A stretch of 64,000 nt of DNA from Tubulanus polymorphus (lineage: Eukaryota > Nemertea > Palaeonemertea > Tubulaniformes > Tubulanidae): NCBI RefSeq assembly GCF_964204645.1, contig NC_134026.1:23454650-23518649 (forward strand). The letters run 5' to 3'. Below, one piece after another: positions 15,001 to 30,000 of this stretch (positions within the stretch are counted from its first letter, which is position 1; each line of letters opens with the position of its first letter). Below the pieces are notes generated by a model. That model did no database searches, was not told the DNA's origin, and saw only the letters and a program-made list of their open reading frames with translations. A program made the translations under genes and the position numbers.

Positions 15001-18000
15001 ATTTCGGAGTCAAACAACATCTATAGGACTGTTGGTGATATGACAGCTGCCTCATGGTGCCCAGCAGACTGCCAGCAAATCAGTGATCTGGGCAGCTGGC
15101 AGTTCGATTATGGCAATAAGAATCTATCAATATCCCCCATAGATATATATCGAGGTCAAGCAGAATTTGTGCACATAAATCTAATCCAGTGTTATATCGC
15201 TGTTTATCCGCCAGTAGTCATAAAACTCATATAGATCCACACTGGGGCAACCCATCATTTACAGACCTGTGAATTATCCATTTGTAAATGGACAATCTAA
15301 TTAATTGCTTCCTAGGCAATATTGGCCATTAGAAAGGTACATTACTCGCCCGAGCTAGAACATCACAGACTGGAAAACACTAATGCGATAGTTTGAAGGT
15401 AATATCATGGATAATCAATTGCTTTTACTTTGACCCTTATATCCAATCCACTAAAAAAGATTTTCTTATGCAATAAAAAGGCAATGATACTCTCCATATT
15501 ATATATAGACAATTCTCCTTCAGCACAGATTCATACCTGGTAGCATCAACAGAATCAGTCAACCCATGGACAACTCCATGGTCAACTCTTGGAGTAATCA
15601 TTGATTACTCCAAGGTCAACCACAGCACAAACTGCTGCCTGAGTAGCTCCGGTGTGCAATGCGTACTCTCAGGCTTATCAGACAGGGTTTCCTGCCTGGT
15701 GATGGTATCAAGTTCGAATCTCTGCCAAGGGAGGATGGTGTACACTGATCCAATATGTAACAGAAAACATGCATATCGTACTTCCCAATCTTTATATTCA
15801 TAAAATAAGATATATAGTAGGCGCATGTGTTTCTTTTGGTTTTCGAGAATAACAAAATCACAGACAGGACAAAAATACTTCATACAAAGCAACTTCGATT
15901 ACCTGTCCAAGGCAAGTAGAACCGTAGTGGCCTCCGGACAATTCCCAAGCTCTTACATTATTAGATGATAACCTTTAAAAACATTTATTGCTGAGCACTT
16001 TGTAATGAAATTTCTCAAAGGCATTGCAAATGGTTTTCTGTTTTTGATGAAGTCGCTGTGATCAATGATGACATTTAAGTAACTATGCTAGCTATTGTGT
16101 CTGTATTTGTCAATGAAGAATCGTACTGTCTTTGTCATTCATTGAAAAATCCTTCATCGCAGTTCCCTTTTTTCATATTTACCAGGCTAAAAACTGATAG
16201 TAATTATGAAATGAATGCCATAGCTCCAGGAAAGCTAAAAAAATTAAGAACTTCAGCCCAAGGTGAAAAAATAGGAATTAAAAGCCACGAAAAGTTTTAC
16301 CAATAGAGATAAGTATTAAGATTTGCTGCAGAAATAGTGTACAACAATGCCTGCGCAATTCACAAGTTCTGTACGTAATATTTCAAGGCATCAATAAACA
16401 ATCAAGTTAGTTTTGTTGTTTATCCTTAGCAAAGACGGTCTGTTGCATAAACATTGCTTTCTCTGATAAGAGCTGGCTGAAAATGAAACACATATACATG
16501 AAAATTAAAGTATAATATAAGAGTACAGTTTCCTTACCATCAAGCAGTTTTTGCTCAGAGTCTGGTAATTTATGATGTGATTTATCTTTCGCTACCTCCG
16601 CATGTTTGGGAGCTGCAACATCCCCTTAAAAGAAAAAGAAACCAAGAAAATGAATAGATGGTGTAACATGGATGCAATGCGGTACATTTTCACAAGCTTG
16701 GAAATATTAAACAAAAAGTCTATATATCTTGAGACTTCGTCAAGAGAATTGGAAATTCGAAATCGAAAACAGTTAGAGAACAGAAAGAGCTCCGGCCCAG
16801 GCTGGGAGACAAAATACCAAACTTAAAATGTTTATAACTACGTAACTTGAATGCTTTACAGAAATCATATCTCAACATTTCATTCTTGATTGGTACAGTT
16901 TGAAATTGGAGTTATCATGATATTTTCTGGTGCAAAAGATGACTATTGATACACAACATTTTGTGAGCAAGTAATTTCTGGACATCTGGACATATTTCCA
17001 GAACCACAAAGAAAGACTTTGCCATAACAACTAAATCAAAAAATTTATAATAACATTGAAAACCATCGACATATTTACATTGGCCCAGTATTTATCGAAG
17101 AGGACTATATGGAATTCAGTTGACAGCACCCTTTTAGGCAAGTCATTATGAAACTACAAACAGAAACACACCTGGTGTTATCCTATTAACCAGTAACTAA
17201 TGAGCCTAAATGTGACCATACAGTACGTATATTCAATATCCATATATAATTAAACAAACAAAAGCATTCACCCACCAGCAGCTGTCACAATAAAATGGGC
17301 TGGCTTTGGCAATGTATCAAAGTATGCCTGAGTATAGAAGATATTTGAAATAAGAAGATGAAGTCAATCAATTCACACTAAGGCCAGAGGTTTGTGATCT
17401 CACATTACACATCGAACATTATAGCGTATTTTTTTAGCAGTTTTGTTTAAGGACAAGGTCTCTATCACACCTACACCTAAATCACTGTCGTGCTTTACCA
17501 GGGAGGTGCGAGAGAACTGATATTGAACTCACCGTACTTACCAAGCATTCGCACATAAACTGCATTTCTGTCAGTATTCTCAAATGAGATGCCACCTCGC
17601 CTCTGCAAAATATAAAGAATGCATAAAGATTACTTTGGTGACAGTTAATTACCGAGTCTTTTTTCCTACTGATGCGATAGCTTTGACGTTTAACTGTAAG
17701 TATCCAATCCATGAACATTTTTTCATTGGATTATCAGTTTAATTCTTCTAAATTTTGGACAACGTTTCGATGCATACATATTTAAACTTTGGAGACTTGA
17801 TCTATATAAAGAGAAGGATAAAATGCCGACCATTGACATGATCGGTGGAAAGATAACAACACGACCATTGAAGAAATAATGATAGAAATTCATCTTGATA
17901 GAAATTGAGCAATTTTCAACCAGAGATTTTTGTACAGTAATAAGTCGATATAAAAGTAATATGTAGTATTTGTATATTTTGGTATCACTGCTCAATGCAA

Positions 18001-21000
18001 GTGTAAACCTCTCATGGTGCCAGGTTTTCATGTCATCAGAGAAATCATACCTTTCTGTTGTTATTGATTGTAATGTCCTATGGACATTTCAATTCAATTT
18101 ATTTTCACCATAAAATCATACATGATTTTGGCTTGATATGAATTTTTTACGTAAAAAAAGATGATTTATAGAATCCTTACATAGAATAAACAATGATGAC
18201 TTGCCGGGCCTCTACTGGACACAACTCCTCGGCATAACAGGATAAATAGATAACTAGTCAATTATTATAGTGGATGTCGCCGGGTATGAATCATTTCCGT
18301 TGAAGACAAACTAAGTTAATGACTGATGATGTGTTAATGATTATATCACAATCATTGCAGCAATTGAATACATTAAAAAGTAAGCCGTTTATGGTAGACT
18401 CTTTGAACTCTTGGTAACAAGTGATTACCAATATGGTAACTAACTAATGAGTTATGAAACCATTAAATACCTCGGAAGTATCACATACGCAATTCTCATT
18501 GTACATTGTGCATGCAAATGAAAGAATTAAGGGTTAATCCAAGCAGAATATGTCCCTTATACATGGCGATGTGGTCACAGCATGAAGACTGTAACAACTA
18601 GTACGTGATAACGCATCTACAATTGGCAGACTGATTGCTCCCAACAGGGACATGCCAGAGGTTTATCAGGTTACAGCCGCGAAAATACTAATATCCGTTT
18701 TTTGTCATGGGTATAAATGCTTGCACGAATGCAAAGAACGGAACGTTATCTATGCTTAGGGCATCAAACACATGAGCTGACGTATGGTAATGAAGCCCTA
18801 TGCAGAAAATAAAAGTTGCCCGCATTTCATCTGACAACCGAGCAGAAATCTCATGGGAATTCAAGCATATCATTATTCAAGGAACATTTCATCGCAAAAA
18901 TCTCATTGAAAATTAAAATACGCCATGGCTTAGAAAACGTCAACAAAAATGAAAAAATCCGTACCTCGAGATTGCGAAAGACGTGACCAAAAATCTAATC
19001 AACATGCATTCAACGTCGATTGGTATTAAATTTGAAATTTTCTTGAAGATCTGACCTCGGTATAATCAGATTTAGCATGTGCATGTGTGAACGAGAATAT
19101 CAATCAGAAGATAATTAGATTTCCACTGCGAAAGCTAAAAACTTAATGGTATTTCACCAGATTTTCTGAGCATGCTGACTCCAGAAAATACGAGTTATCA
19201 ATTGAAAAGCAAAGGAAAACTACATGTACTCTTTGGTAACTGAATCAATCATTAACAATTTCATGGATGATATGCCAAAAGAGCTTCTTCGTCTTGAGAC
19301 CGGAAACATTTTTAACCAGGAAAGTATTTCTATTCTATGACCACCAAATCAAGGACACACCCTTTTAAGGATAATGTATTGCCTACGTTGACATCTATTA
19401 CACTTAGCTGATAAAACTTCTAGCAAAACGCAAATTCTGAGGGCTAGGTTTCATAGATGTGGAAGAAAAATAGTACCTGGGAATATTTTGAAATTTGTCA
19501 GTTTACCATTGTTTCTCATTGTTACTATGGTTGTTACCCAGATAGAGGATTTACCCCTAGGGATAACTTAAATACTCAACTCAACTTAACCGGGTCCTGG
19601 TTACCTATCTCAATACTGGCTTTTTAAAATTTATCCCTAACATAAGTTACAAAATGTTCAAATGCTCTGAATCACTATATGTTATATCAGTGAGGTAAAG
19701 ACTTGTCCTACTCTACTACCAATAAATGATCAGTCCCAAATATAATATTAATCAACAAACTGTGCGAGGAAATCATTTATACAATGAAACACTATCGCTC
19801 TGCATCAGACAGTACGGTGATTACACAGTTACCAACTGATCAATCAAATTTGATAATAACTGATAAGATATTTCCTATTCGACAGTGATAAACCAAAAGC
19901 AGGAGAACTGGAGTTATCGAGTCTTTTATTGAAAGGTTCGATTCTGTCCGCAGCCTTTGAAATCAAGTGAAAACTAAATGGCACCAAAAATCCACCATCA
20001 TTCGAAGGATGGATTTTGTTAGGCGTGTAAATGAAACAGATATAGGAACCTTATGCAATGTACGATGAAGTAAAAGTAACCACTTAAAATAAATTGATGA
20101 TAATCAGTCCAGAATAGTGTTTAATGTGGCGAATGGTAACAGGAATAAATCACCCCCACACCCATCCTCAATAAAAATACATCTAGTTACAAATCAACTC
20201 TGGTTCATAATATCAATCTGGTTTATATACTCAATCAAAATAGCGCCGTGAAAAAATCTCCATAGTAAAAAAATCCCGAAATTCAGTTTTGTTCAAATTT
20301 AGAATAACTAGTATGTTTTAGAACCACTTACTGTTTATTACATTAGAGCTTCATTCAACCCTGCCATTATACATTATTCAAATTGACATTTACCTTAGAA
20401 AAATATCTGACAAGACAATAAATATTCTGCAACTAAAAAACATTAATGGTGGTTCTTTGTTTGTTGTTCAATTTTTTGGAATAGGTTAAATAAAATGCCT
20501 TGTCTACCTATAAGCCTTCACATTAAGACTATATTATAACAATCAAGATATCAGCCTCTACAGACTTCCAAAATATTTTTCAAACCAAAGAGGGTAAACA
20601 TACTCGTTATAGACTAGTTGGTGAAGCACGATAACAACACAGTATGACATACCAGTACATACCCATGAACTACCTTCCATTTTTCGAAATATAAACCGCA
20701 AACTAGTACAAATACGATTGAACAGAATTTGCTGCCAGTGACACAGAACAAGAGATATGCTTGAAAATATCACATCGAAATTAAACCAGAAAATCAGCAG
20801 CTGCTAGATTAGGGTGAACGTTATGAATGATGATGATGCACCAACAGCATTAATACTATGCAGAGAAATGAACACCTTCAGATAATGACGAACTAGAAAA
20901 TTCTCTTGTTTGTTCTGGACGTATCAGCTTTTGATGAGAGACGTATTTTGTAGACTTGTTTTTTATATCACTGAGTTCATGCACAGTGCAAGGTCATTAA

Positions 21001-24000
21001 ATAGTCAGAGCTGCTGTGTTTTGTACTATTATCGGATATGCAGTCAATACAGTGTCAATGACTATGGAAAATGATGACCTAAGACTACGTGGGTATTTTC
21101 TAGATCTAATTACTGTTATTCCCAGTTAATGAGATTAATCCAGTTCATTGATGAGAATATCTGAACAGATAACTTAATTCGGTTTTCCATGCCTACTAGG
21201 GGTCCAGGGACACCATGCCCACTTGGTGTAATGCTTGACAATCCGACAATTTCAATATTCCAAGCAGAGAAATCAAAATAAATGGCAAAATTTCACATAC
21301 TTCAACATGACTTCCCTTCACCTCAATTCCATGTTGGATGTACCCTGCCCTGTGACAAAATTGGTAATAATCAAATAATTAAAAACAAAGAATTAAAACT
21401 TGTTGAAATTTTCCTTAAAAAATTGTATGTCACAACTACGCGTGAAGATTGATCGGATTCCTAGTATATTACGCCAATTTCATTAAGATTGACTGATCAA
21501 AAAAATCCATCTCATATGCTAACAATCCCTTCCGAAAGTATTAACAATCAACTTTTTTTCTGACTGAGAAGTAAGTGAAACAAACGTTTCAACATCTTAA
21601 AATCGCTCCGAATGCTCGGAAAATACATTTAAGAACTCAAATTTTTCTTGTCCCCGAACCCTGTCTGCTGATCGACTCGCGAACATAGTTACAATGAAGG
21701 TGCAGCCAATTGTTGGATCATGGGGGTGACAACGTCCTTCCTTCACGATGAAGGCAATTGTCACAGAATAAGCCATTTCTAGACTAGGCAGTTTCATAAG
21801 CCAAAAGGTAACAAGATATCACGCCAATCAACGTCACACTGATAATTGCTGCCCACGAAATAAATCGCAAAAGACTTTCATAGATCTCCACTGATAAGCG
21901 CTTTCAGTCAAAAATAAGGACATTCTATTCTGAACTACGACACGATTTCACATAAATGAAAGTAGTGCGTAGTCTATAAACCAGTTGACTTATTCATGGG
22001 AAATAAACTATAATTCAAATCGTCTTCAATGAAATCAAAGCATGACGTACACATTCTGTACTGAGATAATTACCATTATTTGTCAATACAGCCTTGAAAA
22101 CAGGTACATTAACGAGGTTATTTTTATTCAAAGTCTGCATTAAATACTTGTTACTTCGAATCATTATGTACCTGCAGATCAGGAAATACCTGAATTTCTG
22201 GAATCGAATTAGTTCAGTTTTCATCCTATATTAATATCAAAATACATGATTATATTAAGAATAGGACACTATTTACGGTAGATTTGTTTAAGATTTATGA
22301 GTGTTTCATAGATATGTATATGACAATCAATGCCCATCTAAGCCACCCTTTCACCTTCGAGATCAATTATCAAGCCACTAACGGATAACTTATGATCACC
22401 AGCTCAGCTCTACAGCAACTACAAAATTGATATACGATGTGAGCTCTCGAAACCAATTGATCGATCTGCAGAAAGTCATTTTTATCCATCCACATCAACA
22501 AGCAATTAATTCTGTAAGTTACCAACATGTGCGAAACGTCTCCGTTCATCTCAGAGACTCGCAGAAGCCAACTCCCATAGGTTTTGACAGCTCGTCCCCT
22601 ATGTACCTTGTTACCCAGCGCTGCTACTCAATGGCCCTGGGGATCGATTTATCAAATCAGATTTTATGATGGTGTACACGTCCTGACAGAACGACGACAA
22701 TGTCGGAATTTAACCCTCGTTCAAAACAGCTCTTCACATGGTAAACAGGAATTAGGAAAATTGATACGATTCCATCCTTTTCGCGGAAAACTTTCTAGGG
22801 GTAGATCGTGTTATGACACTTTAAGATTGGCCAGCAATCTTGAGGGCATATCGATTACCGATATGCGACTGGGCAGTTGAAAATCAATCCATTTACCCCA
22901 ATCCAATGGGCGATGCTAACAGGAGGAGTGATGCCATAATCTTCCTGGGAAACTATGGATTTCCAATGCTATTAATCTTCATATCAGGGAATCGTTGATC
23001 TAACATTTTACGTCAATCTTATCAACGAACATGAGAGAAATTGCCAAAGGTTGAACCTAGAACCTATGTGATAACTTCACGAAGGATTTTCAGGTATCAA
23101 AATTATTCAAATTTCAATGGATCCCATAATGTGATCAGGCGGGATATCATTTTTGATTGAATCAAGTAATTTTGCCGTAAAAACTAACTCGATTTTATCT
23201 GAGCACATCTAAAACTCATACATTTTCGTAATTAGATTTTCAGCCAGCTAAAAACAGCCACATGCTATAACAGGAAAGTAACCAAAAAGGCACGGACATA
23301 TCAGAAGCATTTTTCATCACTTCAATTAGAATGCTAGTTGTGTAGACAGTATTACATGTAGTAAATGTGACATTAAGTATTATGGTATCACCGTAATTTC
23401 ATTAATAAGTTTTACTTAGTCATAGCAATACATTGATGAATGAGTAATCTAATTTGACACGGAAGCATAAAATTCAAAGCCAACAAACCTGCTAAGTCTA
23501 ACAGGAAAATGGTTCAAGTACCAGTAATCATTTCTTGAGATACCAAAAGTAATGAGGCTCATTTTGGGTTATCAGTTTGATCAGGCGCACTATACATGAA
23601 TGCTTGTATCTATGTACTATTACCATGACTTAAAAAGTTATGTAGCATTATTTAATGAATGCTCTGATAAGGATAGGGAAAATAAATGCAAGCTTCCAAC
23701 TGAATGATTACATATATGAAGATGAAATATCATCCTTCTCAAGTCAGGGGATCCAGAGGCCAATTTAGAAAAACATGTCACATCCCAGAAAGGCACTTTG
23801 ATATCCACAAATGCACTATTTAGGCACTACCACACTGAAATGCACAAATCATCTTTGTTGACAATGATACTGTTAGCCCTGGATTTACTTTCAAGAATCA
23901 AAAAAGGCAGCAGCAACTAAATGAGTAACTAAAGAAGGTATTTTCCATGAAATTATTATCTGTATAATCAATTGCTGTGGAAAACCATATTGTGTCATAG

Positions 24001-27000
24001 ACCTGTACCAACGGTTTAATTGATGTGACGTAAAATTCACAAGAGTCTGACGACAGAAGTTACAGGATTACATGGTTCCTGATGATGACAAGGCGATCCT
24101 ACTGAATACCTTTTAATCAAACCAATAAATTATATTCTCAACAACAAACAATACTCAGTAATATGTATGGCATATGCATTTATACAATATTGAATATCAA
24201 AATATGCAAATGTATATTGATCTTAGCGTTATACATATTTATCCATTAATATCTCTGGCAGCGATAGGAATATCTTGAGAATTATTCAATTCCTTACTTC
24301 AGTCGTATAGAGATATATTTCTATGTGACAGATGGCATCAAGTCATAGAAAAGGATGGGCTCGAATTCTATGTCAGTGTTAGAAAATACAAGTAGGATAC
24401 CAATCGGCATTAGAATACCGATTTCGAATTGCATACTCCTGATGGATAATTTCAGAAAACCTACCAAGACAAGAGTTCATAAATTGAATTGCTTATTTTT
24501 GATACTAAATATTATCTCTATATAGCAGTATCTGGCTCCAATTATAGACGGAAATTAAGAACAAAGAATTAGCAGTTGACAAAATGTCAAAACATATACA
24601 ATCATTCAACAGAATCAGCTATGATCTTCATTATTGGCATTGACGTATGTTGAAAGTGACAGGAGGGTACCGGCAATGGCTCTGTGTTCTGATTGCTCTT
24701 GTGCCATTCACTTTGCTTTATTCCCACATTTCATACACCAAAACAAGACATACCTGTACTCCGAAATGTAGAAGTATATAATATAGTGTTCGCATTATTC
24801 ATTCGAACTATCTAGATCATTCAAGTGAGCTAAAATCTAGCTCATTACAAACAAATTATTTCATATGGCTAACAATGAATTCAAATATATATTAATTTTC
24901 GATACCAATTTTGTTGAAGCTTCACAAAAATTAGGAATCATGAATTGTGAATATATTTGCACATGTATCTTGTGACCTGTGGTCTTTTGCAAAGTTTCTA
25001 GCACATATAAATTCATATGTCTTGCATGTATTTTAAACTTGAAATTCAATAAATGCCTACGTACATCTAACACAGATCTAATTAGTTAATTAGAGAGATT
25101 CAATTGCGATAAGACATATATTATAATCTTTAAGTTTCACACAGGTGGTATCTAAACAGGGCTTTGCAAACTAAGGTATCTAATTTTGAATATATACCCC
25201 ATGCAAAGGGGACCCAAATAACATTTCCTCCACTTTAGGGGTAGGAGGCATATCTAAATTGAGTGTTGATTTTCCAATTAACAAGAAGTAAAAATATCCA
25301 TTAGTTCCTTTATATAGAATCCAAATCAATGCGGGAGGTGATTTCAATTTATCCTAGAATAAATAGTCCATGCAAATTAATGATATCACCAAGAAATTTC
25401 CCCATTGATGCAGACAAAACAGTATTATTCAGAAAGAACACATAAAATATGTTTCTTAATAAGAGCCAGAGTAAAAGTTAATAGGCTACCGAGATTCTTA
25501 CCCTTCAAACAGAAGGATATAGTCAGTTACTGAAAAAATTTCACTGCCACCACCACATCAGGCGCCTTTTTAGTGACATAGCCCTTATTCCCCAAGTAGA
25601 ACCTTGCCCCCCCCCCCCGTCCCTATAAGAATTCTGTGTACTGGCCTGGTGATGAGTGGCATAAAGAACCTCTTGCAAAGAAACAGCCCCCCTGAGCATA
25701 TCTTAAATAATCATATTAAATTAGGATATTTCTTTGAATTTTTGGCATCTCATTGTTTTCGGTGCTGATCAGGGAATTTTGGGTCAAGGGTATGGGAAAG
25801 TCAGGGAATTATCAGGGAATTTTGCATTTCCTGATCTATAAGAACTCTGTAAACCAATCACTATTTCTTTGTCGGTACCAATTAGGCCTAATCTATTTTC
25901 TAAATTCTCATATACAACATATATAACTACATTTTCCGAATTGCCTTTACACTAGACCATATATACCTTAAAAGTGTGAAAATTTATTTATTCTTATAAA
26001 ACACATAATGATGTGGAACTACTTTCATCTATAAAAAAAACTCACCTCACAAGAATCGGTAATCTTCCAGTTTTTACTGTTCTGAGAAATACATGATGTA
26101 AAGGGAATCATGTCAAACTTGCATCCATATGTCTTCATACAGTATACAAAAAAACTATTATGGTTTTATTCCGATTTGATAGACGGATGACTAAAACTCA
26201 CAATGAACAGGCAGGCTAGTAATCACAAGCAACATCCGCAGCATTAACTTCAACATAAACAGGCCTTCCCGATGCAACTGCACTTTTGTTTTAGCGGAGA
26301 GTCTGAGTCTATGAAGCCTATATCGTAGATAGAATGCTCATGCATGTGGTACACGCAGCCACACACTGGAGTGGCTAGTAAAGGGATCCTCCACTATAAC
26401 TATACACAGCACGCAGACTGACGAGCGATACACACATGACTACCCGGCACTACTACTCTTCGTATGCACTGACAAGCCTAGCCACAGACAACCTCCCCTG
26501 TTGAAATGCAGTAATTGCAATGAGATAGACAGTCTGTCACAGCCGCGCGATACTAGAGGCAGCTCGATCAGTAGTTTCTTAAGTTGGAGACTTATTATTG
26601 TCCCGGTACCGAGCATAGCATTTACGCAAGCCTGATTTCAAACAATTTTGTTAATTATATCGAATCAGATATCAACTTCCTCACATTCGACGATATCAAA
26701 GTTCAAAGACTGTCCACAATAGTGACGGAATGTGATTTCAAAACATTAGATAATGTTGTTAAAGGGAATTTCTGTTCAATTTCACTATTATGAGCTAACA
26801 GGCACGGATCAGCTTTAGGCCTATTAGCCGTATTGCCGAAAATTTTGAGTGCCCTTTGGAATTTCGTCGACCATATTTTCGACGGTACATTTCAATACCA
26901 GTTAGTCTCAAAACGCATCTAAATGCTATGTAATAATCCTAGAATTTCAAAGTGTTCCCAGCAATAGCCCCCACCCACCACATTGGTTTCACACCTGGGC

Positions 27001-30000
27001 ATTTGATAACGAGGAGTCCTCACCGGTATTTCACAAAAGCACCCTAAATTTTCTTCCAAATACTATGTAGCTTCAACCCTTGATCCATGTCCGGCAAAGG
27101 ATAGCTGTCTATATCTCGATGAAAGTTAACTTATTTGAATGAATCAATTTTATTTCATTCTGATATAAATTACTCCGATTGTTGAAGATATACTAAAGGC
27201 ATCAAGTAAAAGCCCCAATCTATGTTCATTAAATGTATAAGGATGCCTTCGTGTGTATCTGAGATTATGGTCCTTGAATGGTGGAGACATGTCCATCTTC
27301 GATACAATAGGCTAACTAACAAAATACACATGAAAAGATGTTAGTAAAATATAAGATTTAAATGCCCAAATCAAAATATCTGAATATCTAAATGTTGCTA
27401 CGACTTTTGATAATATCCATTTTCAATGAATTATCATTTCATTCACAAAAGAAGATTATTGATTTCACATACTGTGGACCCATATATAATTTGGTTTCTG
27501 TTTGTAATCTGTTTTGATCAGAATGGCAACAATAATCTACACTAGATGGCGTATTGGTTAAGATATGTCTCAAATAATTTACAGTAAAGCTCTAACACAT
27601 GATTAAATTGAATATACATTTAATTCAACCATCAGTCAATTTTTGAGTTATAGTTAAACATAATCTGTAACCCTAACACCCTCAACTGAGCTTAACCATA
27701 GTTAAACTGAAAGGGAGCCTTACTTCGAATATTTAATGAACTAATTAGAATCAAGTAAATACTAGACTTGGCACCACTGACCAATTAATTAAACAAATTA
27801 GTATTACAACAAGCAATTATCAGTCAGTAACCCTAAGACCAAGTAAACACCAGTTAGAATATACATTGAAATATTCATAAGGCAACCAGACTAAGATATA
27901 AAACTCCACAGTCAAGTTAGGGATTCAGGGACCACTGTCGAGGGTAGTACAACTTATAAAAAGGGCATTTTGAAATAAAAAAGGCACTCTGAAATTTTGA
28001 AAATCTGTTTTTTTGTTGCGATTTCTAAGCAATTAAAGTCTTGACATGAAGTGCTTTCTAGCAAATTAATTGCATTGAGATGTAGTTTCCAGGTAAAAAT
28101 CTTGAAGAATTATGTGCTTTTTGTTTAAAATTATCCACCTCATCTTGTAAAAAGTGCCCTTATCTACTTCGCACATAAAAAAAAATGAAAAAAAAGGCAC
28201 GAGCTTTTCGTGATGGTATCAGGTGCCTACAGTGCTTCCGGCTGAATCCGCGCCTGCAAGAGCATGGACATGTAAACCTTAGTATAACTTACTTAACTGA
28301 ATAAGCACAATTGTTTTCCACTTAACAGCAAATTGGGAATAATCTGGGCAAGTAAACATGGCTTTTTGATTGGAATAGGACTACGCAATTTAGTCCCACG
28401 TAAAAAAACTTGTTAATTCTTACAAATACTTGAAATTAGTCCCTACCTCCTCCTTTTGTCCACTATCGTCTTTATTCAGATTTTTGTCCATACTTTTGAA
28501 TGTAGCACGGCAATATCTCACTAAGTGATTAGACTGCCCGCACTAACCATAGAAACAGTTCTATGCACTAAGAGCAATACCGATGATTCCAGTAATCGAA
28601 TGTTACTTCAAAATTGCATATTCTATTTAATGAGCTTCAATACTCAAACTTGTCACATTTAATGCCTAAATGCACTAAAGACATGTCTTTTGTTGACTGT
28701 CACAAGTACATTCTTTTAATTTCTGGATGACTTTTTATTTTTAAACTGACCCAATTTTATGCGATCATAATGGTTACCAGAAATAGCATACAAAATATGT
28801 GATCACAAAACCTGAAAGTGTTATGCACTGGTTGACCAACACTAAAGTATGGCCAGACTACTTTCAATGTAGGCCTAGGCCTATATTTATAGCAAATATC
28901 TATGTATCTGTGTTTAAATGATTAACCTTGTGTCTTTTGTAAGGGGACTCATAATTAAGTTCCATTTCCAGGGCAATATGGGGAGGTTATTTAGTTAATA
29001 AACGTGTAAGGGTCCGACATATGACAAGTTCAGATAACACTTAATAGAAAAGCCCAGTGTAGTCCAGTCCATTTATAAATAAAATTATCAAGCGTTTTGA
29101 TGGTTCAACTGCAGGGAAATATTCATCTTCTATTTTATCATACGCAGTTCTGAAGCAGGTGTTTTGGATTTTTAAACCAATGCCAACTTCATTAAATCTA
29201 TTGCTTCAGAGTCAAAATTCTTATCTGTGTGAATCATAATCGATGGAGCGATGAAATTCTCTTTCCGCATATAGCTCTATCTAACGAAACTACTGTGAAA
29301 GGAATAGGAACCACATTGCTGCATCAAGGCATGTTGATTCCCCTTACATTGCTGATTGAAAATGTAAAAAGATTTTCACATCATGGATTTCATGAATATT
29401 TGTGGCCTATAATGAAAGGATTGGTTGACATTGTCATTTTGTACCTTTATAGGCCTATAGATGCTTTATAACTGACACTATTTCATGATGAAGCTACCTC
29501 TGTGTAGGGGTTATTTTCTTCTTTATCAGTTCTTAGCAGCACTGAACAAACAAAATAAAAACCAGATACACCTACAGCGTTTGTATTTAATGGAAGTGCT
29601 GTGCATAATCTGTCCAGTAAAATTCTGAGAAAGATGAATAAGAACCACCGCCCGGCAATCCTGTTAACTCCTAACAACCCTCTGGACCTGGGCATAATGT
29701 ATGGCCCCCAAAATGCCTGCAATCATAGGCCTAGATTAAAGCCTCGAGAAAGAGACAACCAGGTGTGCTTACATTAATAAAACAACAGATAAGCCTAATA
29801 ATCTTCCTAACAACCACAAAAAATAAAAACAATAAAGATACCAAATGACAAAATATATCAAATGAAATAGATGTAATTATCCAAATTATTCATAATCGGC
29901 ATTGGTCAATTACCATATGATGAAAAATCATACATTTCTCCCAGCTGCAAGTAGGCTAGATCAGGCCAACCTAATTTTTTTTCCCATTTATTTCAATCAT

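Larger units (their letters stand above)
14483..16537 (-). other. PDE7 intron 3
   Basis: A 2 kb intron holding a palindrome at 15580-15620 and a tRNA-like segment at about 15640-15740. No exon is recognised. Confidence 0.6.

Noticed and set aside
15643-15725. A working tRNA gene
   Set aside because: Box-like motifs are present but the T and acceptor stems do not pair.
17276-17327. Coding exon [18 protein letters not shown] as a regular PDE7 exon
   Set aside because: It does not fit the frame of exon 2 or 3; joining exon 2 directly to exon 3 restores the PDE7 sequence RMLGDV. Kept only as a possible poison exon.
22073-22193. Minus-strand exon-like segment with splice sites, encoding [16 protein letters not shown], plus similar short ones near 21300, 20400, 25510 and 26050
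   Set aside because: They can be chained in frame, but they do not fit between PDE7 exons 1 and 2, which already join in phase and match human PDE7A.
25605-25620. C run as a sign of an assembly gap or join
   Set aside because: Flanking sequence is continuous and a short homopolymer is ordinary; no other sign of a misjoin.
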